Shown here piece after piece: positions 1 through 8,793 of a stretch of DNA of 64,000 nt. This DNA comes from Euptelea pleiosperma (Eukaryota > Streptophyta > Magnoliopsida > Ranunculales > Eupteleaceae). Position 1 is the first letter of the stretch. Every line of letters begins with the position of its first letter. The stretch lies in contig CM068546.1 of the NCBI GenBank assembly GCA_035048495.1, positions 37,094,674 to 37,158,673 on the forward strand. The letters are read 5' to 3'. Made by a program: the position numbers and the translations under genes. The notes beneath the pieces were generated by a model. That model was not told the DNA's origin. It made no database searches and saw only the letters and a list, made by a program, of their open reading frames with translations.

Positions 1-190
1 CTTAATGACAAGAAGCTTATAATGACAGGTTTACGCGGTTTTGGGTTGGATTATCTATTATTTTATAAGAGACCCATTTGAGTTTGAATCCATTGGAGTT
101 GCCAAAAGGTTCACTAAAATCAAAACATCTAGCTATTAGAATAATTTGGACCTATAGATAAATTATCATTTATGAAAGGGAATAAATTAT
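1..190 (+). repeat. Locally repeated block, copy 1
   Basis: This AT-rich stretch resembles 1793-1932 and, more weakly, 6635-6710, all in the same orientation. The shared parts include a 'ccattggagtt' stretch, a 'ttttggg(g/t)tgga' stretch and a closing 'attagaataattt' stretch. Copies 2 and 3 also share an upstream part (1729-1790 and 6382-6455). No gene is recognised in any copy. The block could be an old dispersed repeat or debris of a local duplication around the GRAS gene. Confidence 0.5.
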
Positions 191-514
191 CATTATCAAG
201 TGTAGGATTTCTAGAAATTCTCCATATATGGCATCTAGAAGTCTTTGATACTATACAAGCACTACTACAAAAAAACCTTTAGACTACGGTTAATGTAAAG
301 GGTTTGATTTGGATGAGCCCATAATTGGACCCACTTAATGTTTATCAAGACATATTCTATTCCAATATAATAGCTTTATTCAATCCGTCGAAGTTTTTAT
401 TTTTTTATGAATATAAGCTTTATTGAAAGTGACAAAAGCACAATCTAAGGGAGGTTGAGAAGACCTCCCAAAGCCAAGAACAGGATAAAAGCCAAAAGAA
501 AAGAAGAGACTTAA

Positions 515-1164
515 AAGGTGGCATTTGGTAAATTAAGTTATCAAATCTAAAAGCTTAAAGTGCTTAACGTCTAATAGCTTAATGACTTATGACTGAATTG
601 GATTAATGTTTGGTAAATGTTTTAAGTCTTAAAATTAAGTCAAGGGCAATGTGCGTACTTTTAAATATTTATTAGGACACTTTTGTAATTTTTTAAAAGG
701 AAAAGCTTTAAGAAAATGACATTATTGGTATTAAGAGAGAATTTTTGAATCTTTTGAAAAGATGCTTTCACTTACCGCAATAAGTGAAGGGAGGGTGACT
801 TTTTTACTTTTCACTTAATCTCAGTGGTTTTGGTGATAAGTGTTGAAATTAAGTTGTTTACCAAACGTCCTTATGCTTGAAAATTTAAGACAGATATATT
901 GAGTATTTTGAAATATTCATTAGGACATTTTTGTAAATTTTCAATAAAAAAAGTTGAGACACAAGGGCATATTGTATGTTTTTAAAGATTTTATTACTTA
1001 TTGCATAAAGTGAAAATGTCTTACCGCATTAAATGGAGGGGGTGACTTAAAAAGAAATCATTGAATTTTAGGTGGTTGGTTACCAAACGATCTGAATGTC
1101 CCATTATGGTCCTACTTTCAAACTTACATAAGGTTTGAATTTAGGGTTTACCAAATGCCACCTT
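515..1164. mobile_element. Non-autonomous DNA transposon with perfect 18-bp terminal inverted repeats
   Basis: The ends are AAGGTGGCATTTGGTAAA at 515-532 and its exact reverse complement at 1147-1164. Internal copies of an 'accaaacg' motif lie near 860 and 1080. The roughly 650-bp interior is AT-rich with no coding potential, so the element is non-autonomous. The 'TTTGGTAA/TTACCAAA' end style resembles hAT-type MITEs, but I could not find an obvious 8-bp target duplication, so the superfamily is an inference. Confidence 0.7.
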
Positions 1165-1728
1165 ACTCTCTTCTAGACATCAAAGACTCCCATCTATATA
1201 TAGAAGAAATGTTCATAAAACACCCCCATGAAAAAGCTCAGACCAATGAAACAACGAAGCTTGGATCCTAAGTAAGTCAGTTATTTTGTAGCGGATTTGG
1301 ATCTGACCCATATTTCCACGTATGAGTCAAAGCGGATTTATCAATATCCAAATCTGAATCCGTATCCGAAAATGAAAAATTATTCGAATTCGACGAAAGT
1401 TTCGGACAATATCCAATTATTCGAATACATATTCAAATCTTCGACTATCCATTGACACCCCTAGAATGTAGGATACATGGATCTAAAACTTCAAGATCAA
1501 GAAAATTTGTATTGATTATTATGATTCTTTCTATAACTAAAACAAGGATATGGGTTAAAAAAGGTCACAGTCAAGTTGTATTTTTTGGGAAATTATCATC
1601 CAAAATATTCTAAGAACTTCAGCCAAGTAATACATTTGCAAGAAAAAGATATAACAGACATAAAAAAGTACAAAAGAAGAAGAATATGTGATGGCTTGAA
1701 GACAAATAAGAAGGAATACCGTATGTAA

Positions 1729-1932
1729 ATTACATAAAAGGAAGGAAGCTTAGAAAGCTTAGAGAAGAAGTGTTCTTTAGTGGGTTCTCTACAAGGTCGA
1801 AGCTCATGAAAATGACTGGTTTGCGGTGTTTTGGGGTGGACTATCCATTGTTTTGTAGTGGACCTATTTGAGTTGGAATCCATTGGAGTTGTCAAAAAGT
1901 TCACAATAAAAAAAATCCATTAGAATAATTTG
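1729..1932 (+). repeat. Locally repeated block, copy 2
   Basis: This is the best preserved copy. It aligns over about 140 bp with the window start and carries the extra upstream part also found near 6382. No coding function is recognised. Confidence 0.5.
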
Positions 1933-1974
1933 GGGCCAGCACAAGTATAACACATACCACATAAATGACGTGCA

Positions 1975-2410
1975 AGTAGTGTATCACTTGAGCCAAATTG
2001 GGCTGCCGGGGAGGTCATCTGTTCAGGCTCAGCCCAACTCGGATTGTCCAGAGCCTGAGTGTAAACTCAACCCGGGTAGTAGGACCTGGCTAATGGGCCA
2101 AAAGATTTCAAATTCAGTATGAGCTCGAGTTGGCCCAAATCTACATTATTAGTCAAGTTCTCGGGCCTAGTCAGAGTTTGGCTATTGGGCCATACCATAT
2201 TATATACAATATATGCATATGATTTGTGAGGCCAGGCTGGGTTCTTGGGTTCAAAAGGGGCAGGCGCCGCAAGCCTACAACTGGCCCAAACTCAATGTTG
2301 CGCGGCGCCCAACCGAACCCCTTAAAACCCTGGCCTAGTGTGGGCCAAAAGTGGGTTGTTCATTAGGACATCAGGCTAGCCTGAACCAAGTCGCAGCCCT
2401 ACATGTAAAC
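1975..2410. repeat. GC-rich dispersed repeat of 'gggcc/ggccc' type
   Basis: The stretch is rich in 'agcccaac', 'gggcca' and 'tgggcc' words and contrasts sharply with the AT-rich surroundings. Similar GC-rich sequence recurs at 7085-7300 and 7918-8050. It has no coding potential. The element type is unknown. Confidence 0.45.
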
Positions 2411-2539
2411 CTACATTGGTGCTAGACCTCTGTTACTCTATTGGACATGTTCCTAATTTCCATAGTTAGGACTTAGATGACTTGAAATTTCTAACCCATC
2501 AAGTGTAGTCTTCAAGTTAACGGTAAAAATAGACGGTCC

Positions 2540-2695
2540 ATAATTCTTCAACTTCTAAATCAGTCTACGAATGTTAGAATGTTTTGAACTTTTGTGAGGA
2601 TGATCTCCTCACCATAGAGACCATCCGAGCCAAAAATCATCCAATTTCAAAACTTATAATTTATATATTGGCTCACGCCAATTTTTTGTTGTAGA
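2540..2695. repeat. Fragment of foldback MITE family F3
   Basis: The part with 'ccataattcttcaac', 'gaggatgatctcctcacc' and 'aaaatcatcc' closely resembles the right half of the complete copy at 7478-7796. The left arm is missing, so this is a truncated copy. Confidence 0.55.
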
Positions 2696-2779
2696 AAATT
2701 GTTGTCTCCCGATCCTGACCCGATATATATATATATATCTTTTGCTTTTGTTTGTTCATAATTTTCATTTTTTGAAAAT

Positions 2780-3165
2780 CGCCCTTCTACGGATCAGTAA
2801 AAATAGATAAAACCGAAAAGATCAATCACAATAAATTTATGTGGTTCGGTAGTGTACATACATCTACAAGTGAGACGGGCTTTTTCCACTATTCATAAAG
2901 AATTAGGGTTACAATAGTTTCATCTCTCTATCACTTTTATGTACAAGTAAAACCCCAATGCCCTTTTAGAGAATATATTTATATATAATCTCTGATACAA
3001 TAAAATACTTAAAGTACTCTCAATACAAATTATACCTTAACACAGTGTATGGACAAAAACGCCACTAGCTCTGGACTGTGTAAAGCTATGGCTTAATGAA
3101 CAGTAAAATCCCTACAAGATGCAAGACATCTAACACCACTGTTTTTACTTAATAGATTATCTACG
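2780..3165. repeat. Dispersed repeat, possibly an LTR fragment, homologous to 49370-49590
   Basis: The section around 2960-3150 ('ataatctctg', 'acaataaaatactt', 'gtaaagctatggctta') aligns with 49420-49580 ('ataatctctggtacaataaaatact', 'gtaaaactgtggctta'). It starts with a 'gtggttcggt' stretch typical of LTR-derived fragments in plant genomes. No coding remnant is visible. Confidence 0.45.
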
Positions 3166-3247
3166 AAAAAAAAAAGTAAAAAACGCGGTATATATATAAA
3201 GGCTAGTCAATGAGAATCTCTCTATCCATATATGTTTCTCTCCGTAC

Positions 3248-4960
3248 TTAATGAAATTTCCAAACAGAAAGAGAAATAATTGGAGTTCCCTTCCACCCAA
3301 CAATTAAACATTTGCCATTCATATCAAGGGTGCAAGAATTCCCATAAGCAAACTGCTTAACAACAAGGCTAGCTTGATATAAGGATGACGGGCTCAATTC
3401 TGTCTCCACCAAGCCAAACCGTGTGAAGAATGCTCTCCAGACGTCAATCCCCACGTGCCGAATCGTCCTCTCCTCTCCGTCACTTGCGATGATGTTCCGA
3501 ATCAGCTGACCATAGAATGTTTCTTCAATCATCATTCTAGTCTGATTGTTTTGACCCATACAAGTTTCGATACAATCAAATAATGCACTGTAAAAGAAGA
3601 GAGATTCAATGAATCGATTCACAAAGGACGGAGAATTATGGTTTGCTTCAATTTCAGTGACCACCATTACACAAGGGTTGAGGTCCTTGAAAACTCTCAT
3701 TAGAGTTTCTAAGCGATCAGGCCGTGCAATCATGTTCCTCAATGACAATGGAGAGTAGACGGCGACTGCTTCATCCGCCTCTAACTCGAATAAATCTTCC
3801 TTGAGATTTTTCATGTCTGATACAATAACTACCTTGAATGAAAAAGGTAAGTTCATGGTCTTGGCGAAATTTACCAACCTCTTCCCAGTCTCCTTGATCT
3901 TATGTCGTGATGCTGTTCCAACTGCAGTGATCTTTAAAAGCTTGAGCGGGCAAACATATCTTGATGCAAGAGCTTGCATCAAGACTGTCCAATGCATTCC
4001 AGTCCTGATACTTAGATCAATCACATGGATCTTTTTCGCTAACACCATATTATCCATGATGGCTTGCATTCCTGCAAAGTGCAATACTTGAATGAAGGGG
4101 AGTTCTTGGTGTATTGCCAAAATAGCCGGGTTAGGACTCATCGATTCCTCTTCTATATAATTTACTAGTTGTTTTCCTATACCCATTTTCTGCAATGTGA
4201 TTCTCCCAGTTTCTCGATTGATTTTCTCTCGAAGAGCTTCGGCAAAATAGTAAACTACTCTCTGAACAGGTCTACCCATAGTGGACGAAAAATGATCGCA
4301 ATGGTTGAGCAATTTGATGGCTCGATCAAACTGCTGATGTTCTACCTTTTCAGCCGAGGCTAGAAGAAGGTGGGCAAGTTCTACATCTTTGGTTTCCTTG
4401 TCGCTGAGACCCGAAAGAGCACAACCAAAGGGATGTCGAAACATGGCAAGACCATCATCCTTTTGGATAGAGAATTGGATGTACTGTGCTCCAGCGATCC
4501 TCATGACTTCTTCAGTTGATAATCTTGGGCAATTTACAGTAGCACATGTTGTTTCGCTGTGTTGCTGGTTCATTTTTTTCCCATCCAACCTCTTAAGCCC
4601 ACTTCTATAGTCATTTAGAATCTCTAATGATGTTAAAGAGATGGCACACCGGGTTACAGATTCTTGGGATGATTGAATTGACGGGGGAATGATATCAAAT
4701 TGAAAATCATCCGATTGAATTGGCGGGGGAATGATCTCAAATTGAAAATCATCCGACATAGCAGAATCTAAAAATGATTGTTGTTGATCTTTGGGTAATA
4801 GGACTACTTTCTGTGGAGTGTTGTCTTGATAGATGCCATATTCAGAACAAAGATAATCAGTATCTCCCCTATGTTTCACTTTCCCATAACCTTGATGATG
4901 ATCATTAACACCTTGAGCTCCACTGAAATCTAAGGGTTCAAATGAGAACGAGGCATTCAT
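3248..4960 (-). CDS. GRAS family transcriptional regulator (DELLA/SCARECROW-like, no DELLA motif)
   Basis: The gene is a single exon of 570 codons, as is usual for GRAS genes. The GRAS domain fills about residues 190-570. The leucine-rich I region starts at VELAHLLLASAEKV (from 193), the VHIID motif is seen as IHVIDLS (from about 311), followed by leucine-rich II, a PFYRE-like region and a C-terminal SAW region with conserved Trp residues. The N-terminal 190 residues are unlike DELLA proteins and contain a 14-residue tandem duplication (69-96). GRAS proteins act in the nucleus, usually binding other transcription factors. The nearest named relatives are often labelled RGL-like, but without DELLA and TVHYNP motifs gibberellin control cannot be inferred. 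The ATG at 4960 is the first in frame. A cluster of foldback MITEs begins about 350 bp upstream. Confidence 0.93.
   Translation of the reverse strand: MNASFSFEPLDFSGAQGVNDHHQGYGKVKHRGDTDYLCSEYGIYQDNTPQKVVLLPKDQQQSFLDSAMSDDFQFEIIPPPIQSDDFQFDIIPPSIQSSQESVTRCAISLTSLEILNDYRSGLKRLDGKKMNQQHSETTCATVNCPRLSTEEVMRIAGAQYIQFSIQKDDGLAMFRHPFGCALSGLSDKETKDVELAHLLLASAEKVEHQQFDRAIKLLNHCDHFSSTMGRPVQRVVYYFAEALREKINRETGRITLQKMGIGKQLVNYIEEESMSPNPAILAIHQELPFIQVLHFAGMQAIMDNMVLAKKIHVIDLSIRTGMHWTVLMQALASRYVCPLKLLKITAVGTASRHKIKETGKRLVNFAKTMNLPFSFKVVIVSDMKNLKEDLFELEADEAVAVYSPLSLRNMIARPDRLETLMRVFKDLNPCVMVVTEIEANHNSPSFVNRFIESLFFYSALFDCIETCMGQNNQTRMMIEETFYGQLIRNIIASDGEERTIRHVGIDVWRAFFTRFGLVETELSPSSLYQASLVVKQFAYGNSCTLDMNGKCLIVGWKGTPIISLSVWKFH
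4673..4756 (-). repeat. In-frame 42-bp tandem duplication in the GRAS gene
   Basis: Two adjacent 42-bp units encode SDDFQFEIIPPPIQ and SDDFQFDIIPPSIQ (residues 69-82 and 83-96). They are nearly identical at the nucleotide level, so the duplication is fairly recent. It lies in the variable N-terminal region, outside the GRAS domain. Confidence 0.85.
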
Positions 4961-5315
4961 CGTTGTCGATATTGAAACTGTCCCACTCCCTCGCTCGCTC
5001 GCTAGCTAGCTCTTAAATCAGGGAATGGCGGACCTCAATTCAACTCTAGCCATGAGTGACATCATGGATGAGGTGGACAAGAGCGGTTACTATCGTGACA
5101 GTGTGTCTTCCAAACTGTAATAACTAGATAAATATTGTACTAGCTAGTAATACTCGTCCAATCTTATACTTCTTTTAAAATTTTAATAACAAGGTACGTG
5201 TCATCACTCATCAACCAGCAAGATCACAAAGAACATGGATTATCTTATTCTTGATTCCAGGCGAGAACAACAATATTTGTGATGTTGACGTGTTGATGTT
5301 ACCTCATTTCCTAAA

Positions 5316-5691
5316 GGGTCGTGATGTAACAAGGTATACCTGAGATCTTTTCAAATGTGGAAGCGGCAGTCTTGGTAGTCACCGATGCCATCTGGGCCCA
5401 CTGACCACATGGATGTTTAGCCCATCATACCAAAAATCTTGTTTGATGATTTTTAGCTAGCCCTTGGTTTTAGTACTAAAAACAATGGTTGGATTCAAAT
5501 GCTATAAGAACGCCTTAAAAAGTGCTAAAATCTAATGGTTATATATAGATTACCAATCAGGATGATTTCTGGTGTGTATATCCACCAAGGGGTGGGATAA
5601 ACATCCATGCGGTCAGTGGGCCCAGATGACAGTGGTGAGTAACAAAAATTGTGCTTCCGCATTTGAAAAAGTTTCAGGCATACCTTGTTAC
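5316..5691. mobile_element. Foldback MITE family F2, copy 1
   Basis: The left end is GGGTCGTGATGTAACAAG. Inverted arms carry 'gcccactgaccacatggatgttt' on the left and its near reverse complement on the right, with an AT-rich centre. The right end stops at 'ttgttac' without the final 'atcacgaccc', so it is truncated or rearranged. A direct duplicate of the right subterminal part ('cgtgcttccgcatttg') follows at 5711. A full copy with apparent target duplication is at 60417-60813. This copy lies in the upstream region of the GRAS gene. Confidence 0.75.
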
Positions 5692-5700
5692 TTCTTTTTC

Positions 5701-6141
5701 ATTTTAAAAATCGTGCTTCCGCATTTGAAAAAGTTTCAGTCTCATTGATTTCCTCTGGCCATAGATTATAGCACCCTTTAGGATTGAGTGTAACCGTTGG
5801 ATTCAAGCATTTTTTTGAATATTTTTGGGCATTTAATCCAATGGCTAGAAATTATCAACCAAGCTGAGTTTTGGTATGCATATCCACAAAGGAGTGGGGT
5901 AAACATCCATGCGGTTAGTGGGCCCCAAAAAAATGAGCCATGCAGGGCCGCGAGACCTCTCTGCATCGAATGTATCCAAAGTCCTCTTCATCTAAATTTT
6001 TTTCGTGTTCGTGCGCTCGGCCATGGATTTCACATATCCAACAGTGGTTGTCAATGCCCCAAAAAGTGAAAAAAGTAATGGCAGCTCGGCGTTGACAACC
6101 ACCGTTGGATTCTTGAAATCCGCAGCTGAGCACATGGACAT

Positions 6142-6142
<1 letters not shown>
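5701..6142. mobile_element. Cluster of partial foldback elements (F2-like fragment plus a short palindrome)
   Basis: From 5701 to about 5935 is another F2-like segment ('aaacatccatgcggttagtggg' near its end). From about 6010 to 6140 is a separate palindrome, in which 'ccaacagtggttgtcaa' is mirrored by 'ttgacaaccaccgttgg'. The palindrome ends directly at a G homopolymer. Confidence 0.6.

Positions 6143-6174
<32 letters not shown>
6143..6174. repeat. G homopolymer, 32 bp
   Basis: An uninterrupted run of 32 G lies at the edge of a foldback repeat. Exact length is uncertain because such runs are sequenced poorly. Confidence 0.9.
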
Positions 6175-6175
<1 letters not shown>

Positions 6176-6224
6176 GTTTAGACAAACACCTCTTTTTTAA
6201 AAGATATCAATTTCATCTTTTTTG

Positions 6225-6390
6225 GTGTATAAAAAAAGACTTAGGCTGGCTCTGAGGATTCCCTTTTTCTGACCCCTCCCGGCACTGACAACCACCGTTG
6301 GATTCTTCAAATCCATGATCGAGCACACGAACACCAAGAGGGGTTAGAAAAAAGGGGGTCCCCTGAGCCCGACCCATAAGAAATACATAA
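6225..6390. repeat. Fragment of a foldback family related to 46125-46296
   Basis: The element contains 'ccaccgttggattcttcaaatcc' and ends with 'gggtcccctgagcccgacc', which resembles the ends of the element at 46125-46296 and a fragment at 14060-14095. Only part of the inverted structure is visible. Confidence 0.5.
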
Positions 6391-6735
6391 AAAGGAAGCA
6401 AGTAGCTTAGAGAAGACCTATTGTTCAATAGGTTCTCTACAAAAAGCTTATGATAGCACCAGTGAGGAGGAACGTGGAAGTCGAAGGGCTTAAAAGAGCG
6501 AAGGAAAAGTCCAAATGGAAACGGAGTGAGCTCTTGAGAGGAGAAGATAAGAAACTTGGCTTAACAGAAGAGATGACTTCAGACAGGATTAAATAGAGGA
6601 ACATGATTTGTACAGATGACCTCATACCATTGGGAAAAGGCTTATGATGATGACGATGCAGTTTTGGGGTGGATTAAAATTAAAATTAAAACATCCATTA
6701 GAATAATTGGGGGCCAACAAGATAAATTATCATTA
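6382..6735 (+). repeat. Locally repeated block, copy 3 (gapped match to 1729-1932)
   Basis: The part 6382-6455 ('gcttagagaag', 'ggttctctacaa') and the part 6635-6710 ('ttttggggtgga', 'catccattagaataatt') match 1729-1932 in the same order and direction. The intervening sequence differs. Copies 2 and 3 flank the GRAS gene on both sides. Confidence 0.5.
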
Positions 6736-6789
6736 TATATAGAGGAGAATTGTAGATGATAGGGAATTAATAAATTATTATAGGGAATA

Positions 6790-7060
6790 TATCATTATAT
6801 ATTGCGTCTTTGAGCAAAAATGCTCAATGGCGTTTGTATGAGGCGCATGGCACACTGTTCAGAGACCAATGACTATGTGGATGTTCTGCTCATGCCTTGG
6901 ATCTGACAAAAATTCAGCCCAGTTGGTAATTTCTAACTGTTGGATCAGAGTTCTTAATTAATGCTCGAATCCTACAACTAAAAGACTCAAATCCAATGGA
7001 CAGTCGAACTGATCACTGCTGGTCAAGTAGCTACTTGACCACCCACAATATAAGCCACGT
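6790..7060. repeat. Diverged foldback MITE of family F1
   Basis: The left arm has 'ggcacactgttcagag' and 'tatggatgtt'-like words, the middle has 'caaaaattcagcccagttgg', and the right arm has 'gaccacccacaatataagcc' followed by 'acgtg'. This is the order seen in better copies at 18795-19169 and 23462-23829. Confidence 0.5.
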
Positions 7061-7084
7061 GCCAATTTCTTAGAGGACTGCCAT

Positions 7085-7300
7085 CGGGCAGGACTTAAGT
7101 CGGGACGGGCCAGTCAAGCTTGCCGGCAACTCGGGCCAGGCTCCAAAAAATTTTCAAAACCCAGGCTCAGCCCGTGGCCCGGTCTAGGTGGCCCGGCCCG
7201 CGGGTTATTTTTAATGGGTTTTGGGTTGGGTTTAGGGCTTGTGTATTGGGCTTGGGTTTTGGGGTTCGTTTTCGGACTTGGGTTGGACTTATTGTTATAA
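7085..7300. repeat. GC-rich 'gcccgg' dispersed repeat
   Basis: A GC-rich block ('ggcccggcccgcgggtt', 'gggttttgggttgggttt') embedded in AT-rich DNA. It resembles 7918-8050, where the same type of sequence has interrupted a MITE. No gene is supported. Confidence 0.5.
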
Positions 7301-7477
7301 TTTAGTGTACTTATAATATATAGACAAATACATATAGTTATAATATATGAACAAATACATCATACATATAGTTATAACTTAATATATCTTATAGTTATAA
7401 AGTATATACTAATATATAATGTTATAAGTTATAGTTAGATTGTATAATCTATAGGTATATAATACAAGGGTCGGGTT

Positions 7478-7796
7478 CGGGGGACAACCATTTTGGTGTA
7501 CCGACATACAAGATGAATCAATGGCTGATTTCTGGTGAGGAGGATCTCTACGGTGAGGAGATGACCCCAACGAAAAATCAGCCCATTTTGAAATTTCTAA
7601 CCCCATCAAATGTGGTTTTCGAGTTAAACGGTAAAAATGGACAGTCCATAATTCTTCAACTTCTAAACCAGTCTGATTATTGGAATGATTTGACTTTTTG
7701 TGAGGATGATCTCCTCACCATAGAGATCATCCTCATAAAAAATCAGCCGTTGATTCATCTTCTATGTGGGTACACCAAATGGTTGTCCCCTAAACG
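7478..7796. mobile_element. Foldback MITE family F3, full copy
   Basis: The ends are long imperfect inverted repeats. The left arm reads 'gggacaaccattttggtgta' and then 'gatgaatcaatggctgattt'. The right arm carries their reverse complements ending near 7796. Inner arms contain 'gaggagat' and its mirror 'atctcctc'. Another copy is at 13826-14062 and a fragment at 2540-2695. There is no coding content. Confidence 0.7.
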
Positions 7797-7807
7797 TTTA
7801 CACTTTA

Positions 7808-8305
7808 AATGAGCCACGTGGCACACTATTAGAGGCTCTACCCGTATGGATGTTTACAAACCAAAAATCAGCCTAATCAGTGATTTCTAATTGTCGGATT
7901 GAAGTTATTTTCATGGGTTGACACGGGCTGGGCCGCGGGCTGGACTGCAGGTTAGGTTATCAAACCAAGGCCCGGCCCAACATATTCACGGGCTTCCCTG
8001 GGCCGGGCCGGGCTGCGGGCCTCGGGCCTCGGGCCTCGGGCCAAATTGCCATGCTTATACTGACCATATGGATGTTTGGCCCATCTCTAGGTGGACGTAC
8101 ATACGAAAAAACAGCTTGACCAATGATACTAACCTTTGGATATGAGTCCCAAAATAATTCTTGAATCCTACGGTTAACATAAACCCATGAAAAAAACTCC
8201 GATCCAACAGTTAAAACTCATTAAATAGGCTCAATTTTGGTCTATACATATGGTTAGGTTAGCGGTCTTTAAAAGTGTGCAACGTGGCTCAAAGGTCAGC
8301 GGCCT
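7808..8305. mobile_element. Foldback MITE family F1 interrupted by a GC-rich repeat
   Basis: F1-type sequence starts with 'gccacgtggcacac' and 'ccgtatggatgtt' and includes 'ccaaaaatcagcc'. It is broken at about 7918 by a GC-rich block ending in four 'cgggcct' units (to about 8043). F1-type sequence then resumes at about 8060 and ends near 8300 with 'acgtggctcaaaggtcagc'. It lies directly upstream of the UBC32 promoter region. Confidence 0.55.
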
Positions 8306-8317
8306 CGAAGATTGTAA

Positions 8318-8621
8318 CACGTGATCCGCAAATTTTTGAACGGCGGATTGTGGCGCCATGTGATTGGCCACTGCTTCGTTCCTTCAAAAATCTGCTGCTT
8401 CAAAAATTTTCTCGCAAAAGTTGACTCTTTTAAGTTCCACGCTTTAAAAGTTTCAGGTTTGGCCAATAGGATTAAACGATGGGTGTATCAAGAACCAATA
8501 ACGATTGAACACGTGTTGCAATTTACTTAAAATGACGTGACAGGTGAATCGCGGGACGTCCGATCTGCGCATAAAATATTAATCAATGGAACACGTGTCA
8601 ATCGTATGAAGACCCACGTCA
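8318..8621 (+). promoter_or_regulatory. UBC32 upstream region with ERSE-I, UPRE-type and G-box motifs
   Basis: A perfect ERSE-I (CCAAT-N10-CACG) occupies 8495-8513. Its CACG is also part of a CACGTG G-box (8510-8515). Two UPRE-type sites, TGACGTGA at 8533-8540 and the reverse-strand TGACGTGG at 8614-8621, lie nearby. Further CACGTG motifs are at 8318-8323 and 8592-8597. All are 170-480 bp upstream of the start codon. In Arabidopsis bZIP28/bZIP60 bind ERSE-I and UPRE sites of genes induced by ER stress, and UBC32 is such a gene. The match to family biology makes function likely, though it is untested here. Confidence 0.7.
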
Positions 8622-8793
8622 ACTGATACCAGAGCCAGATCTCTTTCTTTTATCCTTAATAAAGGGGTAAGCAGAGGACTTGGATTTCCCAAGCGGCTAG
8701 GGAAATCCTTCGCTGTTCATCTTATTTTTGAAATTTCTTAGTTAATTTTCTTGGTGTGGTGTGTATCGTTCGCCGTTGCCTTTAATTTAAGCC

